This document shows positions 63,843 through 64,000 of a stretch of DNA of 64,000 bases, in pieces; the first letter of the stretch is position 1; each line of letters begins with the position of its first letter. The translations under genes and the position numbers were made by a program. Under the pieces are notes generated by a model, which ran no database searches, was not told the DNA's origin, and saw nothing but the letters and a program-made list of their open reading frames with translations. The stretch lies in the NCBI RefSeq assembly GCF_947496995.1, contig NZ_CANMFD010000001.1, positions 1,670,692-1,734,691 of the forward strand, written 5' to 3'. This DNA comes from an uncultured Roseibium sp. (lineage in GTDB: Bacteria > Pseudomonadota > Alphaproteobacteria > Rhizobiales > Stappiaceae).

Positions 63843-63848
63843 TGAGTG

Positions 63849-63874
63849 CCCGGCGGTGCTCAGGCACCGCCGGG
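63849..63874. terminator. Bidirectional hairpin between convergent genes
   Basis: An 11-bp perfect stem (CCCGGCGGTGC with GCACCGCCGGG) and a four-base loop lies six bases after the dehydrogenase stop and before the end of the leftward VOC gene. T-runs are absent. Confidence 0.5.
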
Positions 63875-63902
63875 ACCTTCTGTGGGAGGCGATGGCCCGG
63901 CT

Positions 63903-64000
63903 TCAGGTTGCGTAGCTGACCACTTCGAATTCGATGCCGTCATCGTCGTGGAAATAGAACCGCCGGCCAGGCTCGTAGTCGGCGTGGTTTTTGGTTTCGT
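63903..64000 (-). CDS. VOC-family (glyoxalase/bleomycin resistance-like) protein, C-terminal fragment
   Basis: The last 32 codons of a leftward gene cut by the window edge. The translation contains HADYEPGRRFYFHDDDGIEFEVVSYAT, with the F-x-D-x-D/N-G-I-E-x-E-V motif that carries the metal-binding glutamate of vicinal-oxygen-chelate proteins. Activity cannot be told from this part. Confidence 0.8.
   Translation of the reverse strand, partial: ETKNHADYEPGRRFYFHDDDGIEFEVVSYAT

Noticed and set aside
1-64000. tRNA, rRNA, CRISPR arrays and insertion sequences
   Set aside because: I looked for T-loop consensus strings, regularly spaced repeats and transposase motifs and saw none that held up.

Overview
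The window is about 60% GC and reads as a chromosomal segment of an alphaproteobacterium, most likely a Hyphomicrobiales/Stappiaceae-type organism (Roseibium/Labrenzia-like). This rests on gene order (ccmE-ccmF-ccmH ... degP - FeuP/FeuQ-like two-component pair - glnE, an arrangement I recall from rhizobia), on three DUF2336 paralogues, a PleC/DivJ-type kinase, a class III glutamine synthetase and a mosaic palindromic repeat typical of the order. I could not run any search, so family names come from recognised motifs. No tRNA, rRNA, CRISPR array or insertion sequence was seen.

Layout. 1-2.9 kb: end of a cytochrome c maturation operon (ccmE partial, ccmF, ccmH). 3-11.2 kb: an accessory block with a secreted caspase-like/Sel1 protein, a small secreted unknown, an alpha/beta-hydrolase-OsmC fusion, three DUF2336 genes and a glutathione transferase; it separates ccm from degP. 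11.4-18.2 kb: degP, response regulator, histidine kinase and glnE, tightly packed. 18.4-22.2 kb: a possible HopA1-like effector-family protein and a large autotransporter. 22.5-34.2 kb: PAS histidine kinase, aminopeptidase N, two small-molecule enzymes, a Nudix hydrolase, a membrane adenylate cyclase, and a divergent LysR / quinone-oxidoreductase pair. 34.5-40.7 kb: a peptide-type ABC importer operon with a perfect CRP-type site upstream. 40.8-43.6 kb: a methyltransferase and GSIII with a well-spaced sigma-54 promoter. 44.3-49.1 kb: DUF1330/LysR pair, a cobalt-type nitrile hydratase operon ending in an ICMT-like membrane protein, a small membrane protein and an MsrA-like protein.

49.1-62.9 kb is the most unusual part. 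A five-gene operon (four glycosyltransferases and a polysaccharide deacetylase) runs leftward. Divergent from it is an operon of an ABC exporter-like protein with degraded ATPase motifs and a long insert, a cyclic-nucleotide-binding protein and a metallo-beta-lactamase-fold hydrolase. It is followed by a 1.1 kb intergenic region with two leftward intrinsic terminators but no convincing gene, a LuxR-type regulator and a second membrane nucleotide cyclase. Two cyclases, a cNMP sensor, a phosphodiesterase-like fold and a CRP operator in one window suggest cyclic-nucleotide signalling is a shared theme. The window ends with a short-chain dehydrogenase carrying a clear operator-like dyad, and a partial VOC-family gene.
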